Positions 45,853 through 55,134 of a stretch of 64,000 nt of DNA are shown here, one piece after another. Positions within the stretch are counted from its first letter, which is position 1, and the number at the start of each line of letters is the position of its first letter. The notes under the pieces were generated by a model, which was not told the origin of the DNA, did no database searches, and was given only the letters and a program-made list of their open reading frames with translations. The position numbers were made by a program, and so were the translations under genes. The DNA comes from Candidatus Finniella inopinata (GTDB lineage: Bacteria > Pseudomonadota > Alphaproteobacteria > Paracaedibacterales > CAIULA01): NCBI RefSeq assembly GCF_004210305.1, contig NZ_SCFB01000001.1, positions 94,652 to 158,651 of the forward strand, read 5' to 3'.

Positions 45853-46971
45853 TCATCCAAGCCTTTTTGAAAAAAACCAACCCGCTAGGGACAACGTAAT
45901 GGATCCTATAATCAAAACCGGCCACGTATTTGCCCAGACTTCCACGAAAGACATGTTTTTAAAGAAAAGCCCTCTAATCGTCACAAGAATGTATTTCAAA
46001 GGATTAAGGCAGGTTGCTGTTTGTAACCATGAGGGCATGTTTTCAATGGGGGCTGCATAACCTGATAACGTTATGGCTGGTACCATAAAAATGAAAGTTC
46101 CCAAAATCGCCTGCTGTTGTGTTTTTGACAACGCAGAAATAAATAGCCCCACCCCAACCACAGACATCACAAAAATAAATAAGGCAAAAAGCAGCAATAA
46201 GAAGGACCCTGTAAATGGAATATGAAAAACCAATATCGCCATAGCCCACATAAAAACGCCTTCCGCCAATCCAATGATCACCGCTGGCATCATTTTCCCC
46301 AAAAGGATTTCATAGGGCATAAGGGGCGATACCAACATCTGATCGAAAGTCCCAAGTTCTCTTTCACGGGCAACAGATAAGGCGGTTACCGTTAAGGCAA
46401 TTAGCATCGATAAAATGCCAACCAAAGACGGGACTGTAAACCACAGATACAAAAGATTCTCGTTAAACCAGCTTCGATCAACGATCGCCCCCTTGGGAGG
46501 CTTGTTGAACTGATGGGACTGTATTTCTTGGCCATAGCCAGCAGTCACTTGAGTTAGATATCCACTGACAATCTGGGCGCTGTTGGATCGTCTTCCATCC
46601 ATGATAATTTGCAATTTTGCCTGACGACCGGATTCAATGGTTTTTGAAAAATCTTGTGGTATATGAATGCCTGCTATAGTTTTTTGCTGGTCAATATAGG
46701 GTTCAAATTCAGCAATCGTTTTGGCGAATTTTATATGTGTGAAGGTGGGCGACCCTGTGATTCTTTGGACAAGCTCGTAACCATGGCGTCCAGCATCTTG
46801 GTTGTAAATAATTACGGATACATTTTTCACCTCTAATGTAGCGGCAAAGGCAAAAATGAAAAGTTGCATCAATGGCGGGGCAATAAGGACAAGACGCCCC
46901 TTGGGATCCCTAAAAAGGCTTAAAAGCTCTTTCACAATCAGCGTTTTGATACGTTGCCAAAATAGGGTCAT
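45853..46971 (-). CDS. ybhR: ABC-2 type permease YbhR-like
   Basis: About 372 residues from ATG 46971, which overlaps the stop of the preceding permease gene (ATGA). An in-frame extension to 47067 would overlap that gene by 100 bp and is not expected. It has an N-terminal helix (RLVLIAPPLMQLFIFAFAAT), a large extracytoplasmic domain, and five C-terminal helices (from VPSLVGILSMLIALTVTALS). RERELGTFDQMLVSPLMPYEI is the ABC-2 permease signature. It works with the adjacent permease, dual ATPase and HlyD-type adaptor as a drug or metabolite exporter. Confidence 0.88.
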   Translation of the reverse strand: MTLFWQRIKTLIVKELLSLFRDPKGRLVLIAPPLMQLFIFAFAATLEVKNVSVIIYNQDAGRHGYELVQRITGSPTFTHIKFAKTIAEFEPYIDQQKTIAGIHIPQDFSKTIESGRQAKLQIIMDGRRSNSAQIVSGYLTQVTAGYGQEIQSHQFNKPPKGAIVDRSWFNENLLYLWFTVPSLVGILSMLIALTVTALSVARERELGTFDQMLVSPLMPYEILLGKMMPAVIIGLAEGVFMWAMAILVFHIPFTGSFLLLLFALFIFVMSVVGVGLFISALSKTQQQAILGTFIFMVPAITLSGYAAPIENMPSWLQTATCLNPLKYILVTIRGLFFKNMSFVEVWANTWPVLIIGSITLSLAGWFFSKRLG

Positions 46972-48086
46972 GCGTCTAATCTTTTCACAGTTTTTCTGGC
47001 CGTTAGAATAAAGAATACGCAACCGGTTATTGACATATACGCCATGCAACTGAGTAATAAGGGCCATATATTGCCGGCCAAAAATAATGTTTGCAGGCTG
47101 GTGACAAAATACCTGGCCGCAAATAGGTAGGTCAGGCCTTCTATCAACTTTGGCATACTTGAGATTTCATAAATAAATCCAGACAACATAAAGGTCGGCA
47201 AGAAGGCCGACATTAGGGCCATTTGGGAAGCGATGAATTGATCCTTTGCGATGGAGGAGATTAAAAGCCCTTGTCCCAAAGCAGAAAGTAGGAAAATGGA
47301 GGTAACCAAGACAAGGGCGAGAAAAGAGCCCCTGAAGGGAACCTCATACCATGCCGTTGCGATTATCCAACATAGGATCATGGAGCAAAGGCCCAGCAAA
47401 AAATACGGAATAAGTTTACCCAATAAGATTTCTGTAACTGTGACAGGTGTTGCTAACAGGGCTTCCATGGTTCCCCGCTCCCATTCTCTGGCAACCACAA
47501 GGGCTGTTAAAAGTGTGCCAATCAGGGACATGATGATGGCGATAGAACCCGGCACAAGAAAATTACGACTTTTAAGTTCAGCGTTATACCAAAATCGTGG
47601 CTCTAACGAGATGGCGGAATTAGAGATTTCAACACCCCGATCCTCCATCTGATGCGTCAACCAAATCTGCACAACCTCCCGCGCATAGTTATGCACAAAA
47701 GAGGCGATGTTTGGCTCAGACCCATCCGAAATGACTTGCAAAGGGGCGCTCTCAGATTGTTGCAATTTTTTGGCCGTAAAATTTTGAGGGATAACGACCA
47801 TGCCACGCAAACGACCTGTTACCAAATCTTCTTCAAAGTCATGGCGGTCTTTGGCTGTTTTTACCTCCAAGAAAGGTGAATTGGTGAAAGCCTTGGCAAG
47901 GGATACGATGTCGGGCGTCGTGTCCTCTAATACTAGGCCAATTTTAACGCGATTGCTGTCAAGATTTACGCCGTATCCAAATATGAACAAAAGAATAAGG
48001 GGCAAGACTAAGGCGATCAAGATTGTGCTGGGGTCACGAATGATCTGCAGCGCCTCTTTTTTCATAAGGGCTTTTAGTCTTCTCAT
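46968..48086 (-). CDS. ybhS: ABC-2 type permease YbhS-like
   Basis: 372 residues. RRLKALMKKEALQIIRDPSTI and LPLILLFIFGYGVNLDSNR open the protein, with AREWERGTMEALLATPVTVTE in the core, which is the conserved ABC-2 segment. It has six predicted helices and a long periplasmic loop between helices 1 and 2. ATG overlaps the ATPase stop and its own stop overlaps ybhR. In E. coli the YbhFSR exporter contributes to drug tolerance and Na+/Li+ efflux. Confidence 0.88.
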   Translation of the reverse strand: MRRLKALMKKEALQIIRDPSTILIALVLPLILLFIFGYGVNLDSNRVKIGLVLEDTTPDIVSLAKAFTNSPFLEVKTAKDRHDFEEDLVTGRLRGMVVIPQNFTAKKLQQSESAPLQVISDGSEPNIASFVHNYAREVVQIWLTHQMEDRGVEISNSAISLEPRFWYNAELKSRNFLVPGSIAIIMSLIGTLLTALVVAREWERGTMEALLATPVTVTEILLGKLIPYFLLGLCSMILCWIIATAWYEVPFRGSFLALVLVTSIFLLSALGQGLLISSIAKDQFIASQMALMSAFLPTFMLSGFIYEISSMPKLIEGLTYLFAARYFVTSLQTLFLAGNIWPLLLSCMAYMSITGCVFFILTARKTVKRLDA

Positions 48087-49802
48087 GCAGATTCTCGTTT
48101 CATGTCGGTGTTTTTGACAAGGGCGATAAAAGCATCTTCAAGGGTTGGGTTTGGCATCTCTTCTGACATGACCGACATTTTTAAATCATCAGGCGTTCCT
48201 GTTGCGATGTTTTCTCCACGATAAATCAAACCAATCCGATCACAATATTCTGCCTCGTCCATAAAATGGGTTGTCACCATCACGGTCACACCTTTTTCAA
48301 CCATGGCATTGATGTGTATCCAAAATTCCCGGCTCGTTATTGGGTCAACTCCAGACGTGGGTTCGTCCAAAAACAAAACATCTGGCTGATGCATGACAGC
48401 ACAGGCTAGCGCCAATCTTTGTTTATAACCAAGGGGCAGGGCGCCCACGTTCATTTTCAAATGGTTTCTGAAATCGAAAATTTCAACCATCAAGTCGATT
48501 TGCTGATTCTGGTGTGTGCCCGAAAGGCCGTAAAGGCCAGAGAAAAAACGCAGGTTTTGCAAAATGTTAAGGTTGTTATACAGGGAAAATTTTTGGGCCA
48601 TGTATCCAATACGCGCGCGTGCCTGGGAGGAGGCTGTTTTCAAATCAAGGCCTGTAACATAAGGCCACCCCTTGCGTTGGTTGAAGCAGTCCACACATCA
48701 TCTTGAAGGTCGTGGACTTCCCCGCACCGTTGGGCCCCAACAGCCCGAAAATCTCCCCCCGCTTGATTTGAAAGGTATTATCTTTTACAGCTGTAAAATT
48801 ACCGAACATTTTTGTAAGGTTTTGCGCATCAATGACAGGCTTGCCATCGAAAGGCTTGGACGTAATCCCTTCTGCCACTTTGGAATGGCCATCAGGCCCA
48901 CCACCCAGCGCATAAATAAACGCATCTTCAAACCACGGCAGAACTTGATGCCATTCGCCCTTATCAAGGGTGGGTTTGCTTTTAGCCGTTTTCTCAACAA
49001 TTCTGATATGACGACCTTGAATGACGCCATCCAGCACGCCATCGTGCTTCAACACGTTGGTCAAAACACGGCGACGGTCATTTTCCTCTATGCCTCTTAT
49101 TTGCCAGGTTAGGCCCTCAACGTTTTTAAGAAAGTCAGATGGCGGACCATCGTATAGTTTTTTCCCTTCATTCAGCAAAATAACGCTGTCGCACTTTTCA
49201 GCCTCATCCAGATAAGATGTTGACCATACAATAGCCATTCCATCAGACAACAGTTCTTTTACCATCTTCCAAAGTTCGCGTCTGGAAATGGGGTCAACAC
49301 CAACGCTTGGTTCGTCTAACAGCAGAATTTTTGGGTCACCGATTAACGAACAGGCAAGGCCCAACTTTTGTTTCATGCCACCTGATAATTGGCCGGCCAG
49401 GCGAGACTGAAATTGTTGAAGATCTGTGAAATCCAAAAGGCGTTTGAATTTTTGCTGACGCTCTTCGTCGGTGATAAGGCGTAAATCAGCGTAAAGATTT
49501 AGATTTTCTATGACGGTTAAGTCTTCATACAGGCCAAACTTTTGCGGCATATACCCAGAAATTTCATGAATTTCTGCGGCTTGGGTTTTGGTGTCAAGTC
49601 CGTTGATGGTGATTGTTCCTTCATCAGGGTGAAGCAAGCCAACCAACAGGCGCATGAATGTTGTTTTCCCGGCGCCATCGGGGCCGACCAATCCTGTCAT
49701 TTTTCCAGGGATAATTCGGGCCGACACGCAATCAAGGGCATGCTTGTCCGACCCTTTAAAACGTTTTGTCACGCCATCAATGATCCCTATAGGTATCGTC
49801 AT
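48083..49802 (-). pseudogene. ybhF: Dual ABC ATPase YbhF-like, frameshifted in the second ATPase domain
   Basis: Two ABC cassettes in tandem, as in YbhF (about 578 aa). The first has Walker A GPDGAGKTT (40-48), LSGGMKQK and LLLDEPSVGVDP. The second has GPNGAGKST and then, in another frame, the rest: GWPYVTGLDLKTASS, LPLGYKQRLALAC, VLFLDEPTSGVDP and VTTHFMDEAEYCD. The first frame ends at 48645. The switch lies at a G4 run (CCCC at 48668-48671 on the plus strand), where removing one G restores QPTQGWPYVTG and a 572-residue protein. All sequence on either side is well conserved. This is a recent one-base insertion or a sequence error. Confidence 0.85.
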
Positions 49803-50620
49803 TTTTTGATTTTCACGGTGACAGGCATTCCCTGGCGAAGGCCGTTGTTGGGGTTATCAACCACCACGCGTAAACGATAGACTAGACTGGTTCTTAATTG
49901 GGTCGTTTCTACATTTTTTGGGGTGAATTCAGCCTGTGGCGAAATGAAGCCAATTTTCGCCTGATATTCCTGACCAGAGTCGGTCAACACGACGGCCTTT
50001 TGGCCGGGATGAATTGTTCCAAGATTCGGCTCATCAATATAGATGCGCACCCAAACAGGGTTGTCCAGTGCCAACGTGTAAACGGTTGTTCCTTCGGACA
50101 CGACCGATCCAGGTTCTCGGACCCGCGTTAGGATAGTCCCCTTATCGGGGGAATGCATTTCCGTGTCATTAAGGCTTATTTGTGCCTGTTCCAATTGCGC
50201 CTTTGCCGTCTCTAACTTTGCCTTGGTTGCATCGCGATTTGCAATGGCCGTATCAAAATCGCTTTCAGAGGCGGTTACTTTTTTAACAAGGGTTTTGGTT
50301 CTTTCGTAAATTTTCACAGCATTCTCATGCAAAGCTTGGGCTTCGGCCAGTTCTGCCTGACGTGCTGCCAAGGCCTTTTCATAAGGTTCCTTGTCAAGGG
50401 TTGCTAAAACCACCCCCTTTTCGACTTGATCCCCTTCCTCAAAATGCAAGGTTTTGACAAGGCCGGCGACTCGAAACCCCAGCAAAACATCGCGGATGTC
50501 CACATTGCCATAAAGGGTTAAGAAACCTTGATCATCGTGGGCTTTTCGATGTTGATTGAAACTATAACCTCCGCCTACTATTCCGGCAAACAACAGAAAA
50601 ATAACAAATTTCTTTTCCAT
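49799..50620 (-). CDS. ybhG: HlyD-type membrane fusion protein YbhG-like
   Basis: 273 residues with an N-terminal anchor or signal (FVIFLLFAGIVGGGYSF). A lipoyl half-motif VAGLVKTLHFEEGDQVEKG follows, then a coiled-coil hairpin (about 80-150, AELAEAQALHENAVKIYERT) and the second half GTILTRVREPGSVVSEG. A beta-barrel end gives NGLRQGMPVTVKI. It bridges the inner-membrane ABC exporter to an outer-membrane channel. First gene of the ybhGFSR-like operon; its stop overlaps the ATPase start. The divergent gap to tolQ (207 bp) holds both promoters. Confidence 0.88.
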   Translation of the reverse strand: MEKKFVIFLLFAGIVGGGYSFNQHRKAHDDQGFLTLYGNVDIRDVLLGFRVAGLVKTLHFEEGDQVEKGVVLATLDKEPYEKALAARQAELAEAQALHENAVKIYERTKTLVKKVTASESDFDTAIANRDATKAKLETAKAQLEQAQISLNDTEMHSPDKGTILTRVREPGSVVSEGTTVYTLALDNPVWVRIYIDEPNLGTIHPGQKAVVLTDSGQEYQAKIGFISPQAEFTPKNVETTQLRTSLVYRLRVVVDNPNNGLRQGMPVTVKIKK

Positions 50621-50827
50621 AAAGCGGGTTCTCCGTTAGGGGCATGGTGTATGTTGAAAGGTTTTGAAACTCCCCACATTTAAGCTTAACACACTATTTA
50701 TTGATTTTTTGAATGGGGTGCATCCAAACAATTTGTTGTAAAAGAGGGGTCGCTTTTGGTAAAAGCTTACATAGCTTTATTTCAGCGTTAAATCATAAGA
50801 CTATTCTATAAAAGGGTATTTCATTTC

Positions 50828-51604
50828 ATGGATCAATCAACATTACAAAATGCCGCTGCTAAAACAGTTGCCGTCGGTCAAAATCTAGCCCAATCGTTGG
50901 CTGATCCTGCAGCGCCGGTCCTGCACAGCCTTAGCATGTGGGATTTGTTTTGGGGGGCAGAGCCCATCATCAAATTGGTGATGTTTGGGTTGATCGTGGC
51001 CTCTGTCTGGTCATGGACGATTATTTTCAATAAAGTTTACAGCTTGCAGCGATTGAACAAAGCGGCCGACTCTTTTGAGAAGGCATTTTGGTCAGGGGGA
51101 GCCCTTGATGATTTGTTTGATCGAATACATAATCGCATGCTTGATCCGCTGTCTGCTATTTTTTGTGCGGCCATGCGTGAATGGCGCCGATCCATTGCCA
51201 AGGGAATGACGCGCACAACAGAAATACGCGGAACGGTGGAACAACGTATCGACCGGGTTATGCAAGTCACATTGAATCGTGAGATTCAGCAACTGGAACG
51301 CCATATGGGGTTTTTGGCGTCTTTGGGGTCCAATGCGGTGATCATCGGTTTGTTTGGAACGGTCTTGGGTATCATGAACAGCTTTGGCAACATCGTTGGA
51401 CAACAAAGCGCCAGTCTGGCCGTTGTGGCCCCCAGCATGGCCGAAGCGCTTTTCGCGACAGCTATTGGATTGATTGCAGCCATACCTGCAGCCATTGCCT
51501 ATAACAAATTATCAAGTGATGTGAATCGTTATGAAAATCGCCTGGATGCATTTGCCAGCGAGTTCGGTGCTATTATATCCCGTCAATTGGAAGAAGCAGT
51601 TTAA
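50828..51604 (+). CDS. tolQ: TolQ, proton-channel subunit of the Tol-Pal system
   Basis: 258 residues with three transmembrane helices (IIKLVMFGLIVASVWSWTIIF near 40, and the pair LASLGSNAVIIGLFGTVLGIM and ALFATAIGLIAAIPAAIAYN). The GLFGTVLGIMNSF and AIGLIAAIPA segments are the conserved TolQ/ExbB channel regions. It powers TolA with the proton gradient during constriction of the outer membrane. TolR starts at the last base of the stop codon. Confidence 0.95.
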   Translation: MDQSTLQNAAAKTVAVGQNLAQSLADPAAPVLHSLSMWDLFWGAEPIIKLVMFGLIVASVWSWTIIFNKVYSLQRLNKAADSFEKAFWSGGALDDLFDRIHNRMLDPLSAIFCAAMREWRRSIAKGMTRTTEIRGTVEQRIDRVMQVTLNREIQQLERHMGFLASLGSNAVIIGLFGTVLGIMNSFGNIVGQQSASLAVVAPSMAEALFATAIGLIAAIPAAIAYNKLSSDVNRYENRLDAFASEFGAIISRQLEEAV

Positions 51605-52137
51605 TGGCCGGTTCATCCTCCCACACACCTCGCCGTTCTGGCCCCAAACGCCGCCGAACGTTTCGCCCCAACACGGACATCAACATCACCCCCCTTGTGG
51701 ATGTGATGTTGGTTCTGGTTGTGATTTTTATGGTCACAGCGCCGATGATGACGGTGGGGGTACCTGTTGATCTGCCAAAAACCCAGGCTGCCCAAATGAA
51801 TGACCAGGTTGAACCCTTGGTTGTTTCTGTGGATGCCCAAGGGCATATTTTCTTGCAAGAAACGGAAATGCCGGTGGAGGTTTTGATCACGCGCCTTCAA
51901 GCTATTACAGGCAATAATCCTGATGCCAGAGTTTATATTCGGGGCGATAAAAAATTAGCCTATGGTCAGATTATGGAGATTATGGGTTCCATTTCATCAG
52001 CCGGTTTTTCGAAAGTATCTTTGATTGCTGAAATGCCCACGCCAGCCCCGACGAATAAGATGACAAAGAATCCATTGCCAGTTGGAACAAAACCGCTGGC
52101 AGCATCAAGGCCGTCTCAACTTCCACCCAAAGCATGA
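51604..52137 (+). CDS. tolR: TolR, channel partner of TolQ
   Basis: 177 residues. Single helix DVMLVLVVIFMVTAPMM with the essential membrane Asp in ITPLVDVMLVL, preceded by NTDINITPL. The periplasmic ExbD/TolR domain has VYIRGDKKLAYGQIMEIMG. The C-terminus carries an extra Pro/Lys-rich tail (about 145-177). The gene overlaps tolQ by one base and is followed by tolA after 8 bp. Confidence 0.94.
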   Translation: MAGSSSHTPRRSGPKRRRTFRPNTDINITPLVDVMLVLVVIFMVTAPMMTVGVPVDLPKTQAAQMNDQVEPLVVSVDAQGHIFLQETEMPVEVLITRLQAITGNNPDARVYIRGDKKLAYGQIMEIMGSISSAGFSKVSLIAEMPTPAPTNKMTKNPLPVGTKPLAASRPSQLPPKA

Positions 52138-52145
52138 GTTAGAGC

Positions 52146-53093
52146 ATGATGAGAAACTTTGTCATTGCATCTTTAATCCTCCATGCAGCGGTTGTTCTGC
52201 TTTTTTGCATTGGGATTGGTAACCCTTTTCAGAAAACATTAAAAGATCAGCAACCGCTTTTGATTGATTTCGTTAATATTGCCGAAAAATCAGCGGCCCC
52301 TAAATTGTCGCCTCAACAGAAAATTGAACCCGTTAAACCAAAACCTCAACCTGAGCCAGAGGTTAAACCTGAACCCAAGCCAGAACCGGAACCTGTTTCA
52401 AAACCTCAAGAGGCTGAAAAACCAAAACCTCAGGAACAAAAACCACCGGAGCCAGAAAAGGTGGAAGAGCCAGTTAAGCCAGAAAGTATTCCTGTAAAGA
52501 AAAAAGAGCCCCCAAAAAAGAAAGAAGAAAAGAAGCCAGATCCTAAAAAATCAGACTCTAAAAAAACAGAAAACCCAAAACCAAAAGAGATAAAGAACCA
52601 TAAGGCTGAAGTGAATTTGAAAAAAGATAAGGTTGTATCAAAGCCTGATAAGGATAAAAAGACCGATCCTAAGGCAAAAAAACAACTGAAAGCTTCCCTT
52701 GATGATTTGTTAAAAGATGTCGATAAAGACAGTGATGAATCGCAAGGGGACGATGGAGCGCCGGCGGAGACGATTGGCGATACGGTCACAGCATCAGAGA
52801 TTGATGCATTGCGCCAACATATGCGCAAATGTTGGGTGGTTCCGGCTGGCATCAAGGGGGCCAAGGACATGGCTGTTGATATTAAAATGGAGTTAAGCAA
52901 GGATGGCACCGTGATTAAAGCTGACATTGTTGATAAAAGTCGTATGGCTCGTGACAGTGCCTTTCGAACGGCGGCAGAAAGTGCGAAACGGGCCGCGTTA
53001 GACCCGCAGTGCAGCCCATTACCCTTGCCACCTGGAAAATATGATCAATGGAAGAATTTAGAATTTAGCTTTAACCCAAAGGATATGTATTAA
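52146..53093 (+). CDS. tolA: TolA
   Basis: 315 residues. N-terminal helix (FVIASLILHAAVVLLFCIGIG) anchors it to TolQR. Domain II (about 60-195) is an unusual Lys/Pro/Glu-rich string (for example KPKPQPEPEVKPEPKPEPEP) instead of the Ala-rich helix of enterobacteria. Domain III (about 205-315) is the globular TonB-like end with MRKCWVVPAGIKGAKDM and a disulfide-type second Cys (PQCSPLPLP). It spans the periplasm to reach TolB/Pal. Confidence 0.9.
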   Translation: MMRNFVIASLILHAAVVLLFCIGIGNPFQKTLKDQQPLLIDFVNIAEKSAAPKLSPQQKIEPVKPKPQPEPEVKPEPKPEPEPVSKPQEAEKPKPQEQKPPEPEKVEEPVKPESIPVKKKEPPKKKEEKKPDPKKSDSKKTENPKPKEIKNHKAEVNLKKDKVVSKPDKDKKTDPKAKKQLKASLDDLLKDVDKDSDESQGDDGAPAETIGDTVTASEIDALRQHMRKCWVVPAGIKGAKDMAVDIKMELSKDGTVIKADIVDKSRMARDSAFRTAAESAKRAALDPQCSPLPLPPGKYDQWKNLEFSFNPKDMY

Positions 53094-53094
53094 A

Positions 53095-54432
53095 GTGCGT
53101 TCAATGATTAAAATTGTCGTTTTGTGGGGCTTTGCAGCGTTGTGTTTGAATACAACTCAGGCCCTGAAAGTTGAAATTACGCAAGGATTGGTTCGTCCTG
53201 ACCCTATTGCCATTACAAATTTTCACAGTGATGACACGTCCTTAAGCAAGCTGGGTGAAAATATCTCAGGCGTTGTTAAGGCAGATCTTGAGCGATCTGG
53301 TTTGTTTGAAGCCATTACCAGAGATGCCTTTATTCAAACAGAGGAATCGTTGGCAGTTGGACTTCCGCGTTTTGACGATTGGCGATTGATTAAATCGCGG
53401 TTTTTGGTGTGTGGAACCATAAAGGATGGGGGTGGTGAGGGGGTTGTTATTCATTTCCGCCTTTACGATGTCATCACAGGACAGCAAATGTTGGCGTTAA
53501 GCCTGACAGGGAATCACTTAAATTGGCGAAAAATTGCCCACATTGTGGCTGACCAAATTTTCAGTCGCGTGACGAATGAGAAGGGTTTTTTCAATACGCA
53601 AATGGTCTATGTGGAAACCATGGGTCTTAGAGGGAAAAACATCAAAAAGCGCCTTATGCGTATGGATCAGGACGGTGAAAATGTTGAGACATTAACCGAT
53701 GGAAAAGATTTGGTTTTGATGCCACGGTATTCGCCCGATGGCAAACTGATTGCCTATTTAAGGTACGTCGGTAAAAGCGCGCAGGTTCATATTACTGACG
53801 CAGCAACAGGTAAAACCTCGCCCTATGGTGATTTGAATAAGTTACTAAAGGGGTTTGGTGAAATGACGTTTGCTCCGCGTTTTATGCCTGATTCCAAAAC
53901 TCTGGTTATGAGTTTGGTAAAGGGCGGCAAAAGTGCCATCTATCGCTTTGACTTAACAACGAAAACATTGACGCCACTCACGCCCCACCGGTCTATTGAC
54001 ACATCGCCTTGTCCCTCACCTGATGGTAAGCATATTGTGTTTACCTCTGACCGGGATCGCGAAGGTGGTGAACAAATTTACGTTATGGACAGTGACGGCG
54101 GTAACGTGCGTCGCATCAGCTTTGGTGAGGGAAAGTATTCCCAACCTGTTTGGTCACCACGGGGGGACTTGATTGTGTTTACCAAGCAGAGGGGACAGTT
54201 TTATATTGGGTTGATGCAACCGGATGGAACTGAGGAGCGATTGATTGCCCAGGGCTATTTGGTGGAAGCACCTGATTGGGCCCCCAATGGACGGTATTTG
54301 ATTTTCACTCAAGAGGAAAGACGATCGAACAAGGGACAGATTCGAATGGTTGATTTGACTGGCCACCATCAAAGAACTGTTAAAACCAGCCGGGATTCGG
54401 CTGACTGTACCTGGTCCCCGTTGTTGAATTAG
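53095..54432 (+). CDS. tolB: TolB, periplasmic Tol-Pal translocation protein
   Basis: 445 residues. Signal peptide (IKIVVLWGFAALCLNTTQAL), N-terminal domain (FEAITRDAFIQ), then a six-bladed propeller with repeats such as MPRYSPDGKLIAYLRY, SPDGKHIVFTSDRDREGGEQIYVMD and WAPNGRYLIFTQEE. GTG 53095 or ATG 53104 can serve as start, both within 11 bp of the tolA stop. TolB binds Pal and lipoproteins. The usual next genes pal and cpoB are not here; a methyltransferase follows instead. Confidence 0.95.
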   Translation: MRSMIKIVVLWGFAALCLNTTQALKVEITQGLVRPDPIAITNFHSDDTSLSKLGENISGVVKADLERSGLFEAITRDAFIQTEESLAVGLPRFDDWRLIKSRFLVCGTIKDGGGEGVVIHFRLYDVITGQQMLALSLTGNHLNWRKIAHIVADQIFSRVTNEKGFFNTQMVYVETMGLRGKNIKKRLMRMDQDGENVETLTDGKDLVLMPRYSPDGKLIAYLRYVGKSAQVHITDAATGKTSPYGDLNKLLKGFGEMTFAPRFMPDSKTLVMSLVKGGKSAIYRFDLTTKTLTPLTPHRSIDTSPCPSPDGKHIVFTSDRDREGGEQIYVMDSDGGNVRRISFGEGKYSQPVWSPRGDLIVFTKQRGQFYIGLMQPDGTEERLIAQGYLVEAPDWAPNGRYLIFTQEERRSNKGQIRMVDLTGHHQRTVKTSRDSADCTWSPLLN

Positions 54433-54441
54433 GAAATAAAC

Positions 54442-55134
54442 ATGACTGAACATAAAGCTGAATTTGATTCCTATAGCCAAGACTATAAAAACCTTGTTAA
54501 CCAATCTGTGAATTTTTCAGGGTTAACGGTTGATTTCTTTACGAAAGGTAAAGCAAATTTTTTGAATGCGTTTTTAGAGAATGAGCAAGATTATAAAATA
54601 CTAGATATTGGCTGTGGAACCGGCGAGATACATGCCTTTTTGCGAAACGATCAAAGCAACATTACTGGTGTTGATGTCTCCGCAGAAAGCCTGAAAATAG
54701 CGCGAATTAATAACCCTAATAATAAATATATTTCTTACGACGGATATAATCTGCCTTTTGAGGACAATACATTTGACATGGCCTTGACCATTTGCGTTAT
54801 GCATCACGTTTCTCCTTTGCAGTGGCAGCACTTTGTTAATGAAATGGTGCGCGTCGTAAAGCCACAAGGTCGGGTATTTATCTTTGAACACAACCCTTAT
54901 AATCCCTTAACACGCTTGGCTGTAAATCGATGTCCCTTTGATAAAGATGCCGTCTTATTGCGATCAAAAAAAGTTGAATGTTTATTGAATGAAACCAATC
55001 TTATCACCTGTAAAAGTGATTTTATTTTCTTCACCCCCTTTAAGCATTCATTGTTTCAAAAACTCGATAAGTTATTGTCTTGGCTGCCCTTAGGGGCCCA
55101 ATATTGCACGCACGGCAGAAAGAAAGGTAGCTAA
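54442..55134 (+). CDS. Class I SAM-dependent methyltransferase
   Basis: 230 residues. The SAM-binding motif is ILDIGCGTGEIHAFL, motif II region is ITGVDVSAESLKIARI, and motif III is DMALTICVMHHVSPLQW. The type is Methyltransf_11/25, small-molecule or lipid-directed. It begins 9 bp after tolB and its stop overlaps galE, so it may be co-transcribed with the glycan genes that follow. The substrate is unknown. Confidence 0.8.
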   Translation: MTEHKAEFDSYSQDYKNLVNQSVNFSGLTVDFFTKGKANFLNAFLENEQDYKILDIGCGTGEIHAFLRNDQSNITGVDVSAESLKIARINNPNNKYISYDGYNLPFEDNTFDMALTICVMHHVSPLQWQHFVNEMVRVVKPQGRVFIFEHNPYNPLTRLAVNRCPFDKDAVLLRSKKVECLLNETNLITCKSDFIFFTPFKHSLFQKLDKLLSWLPLGAQYCTHGRKKGS

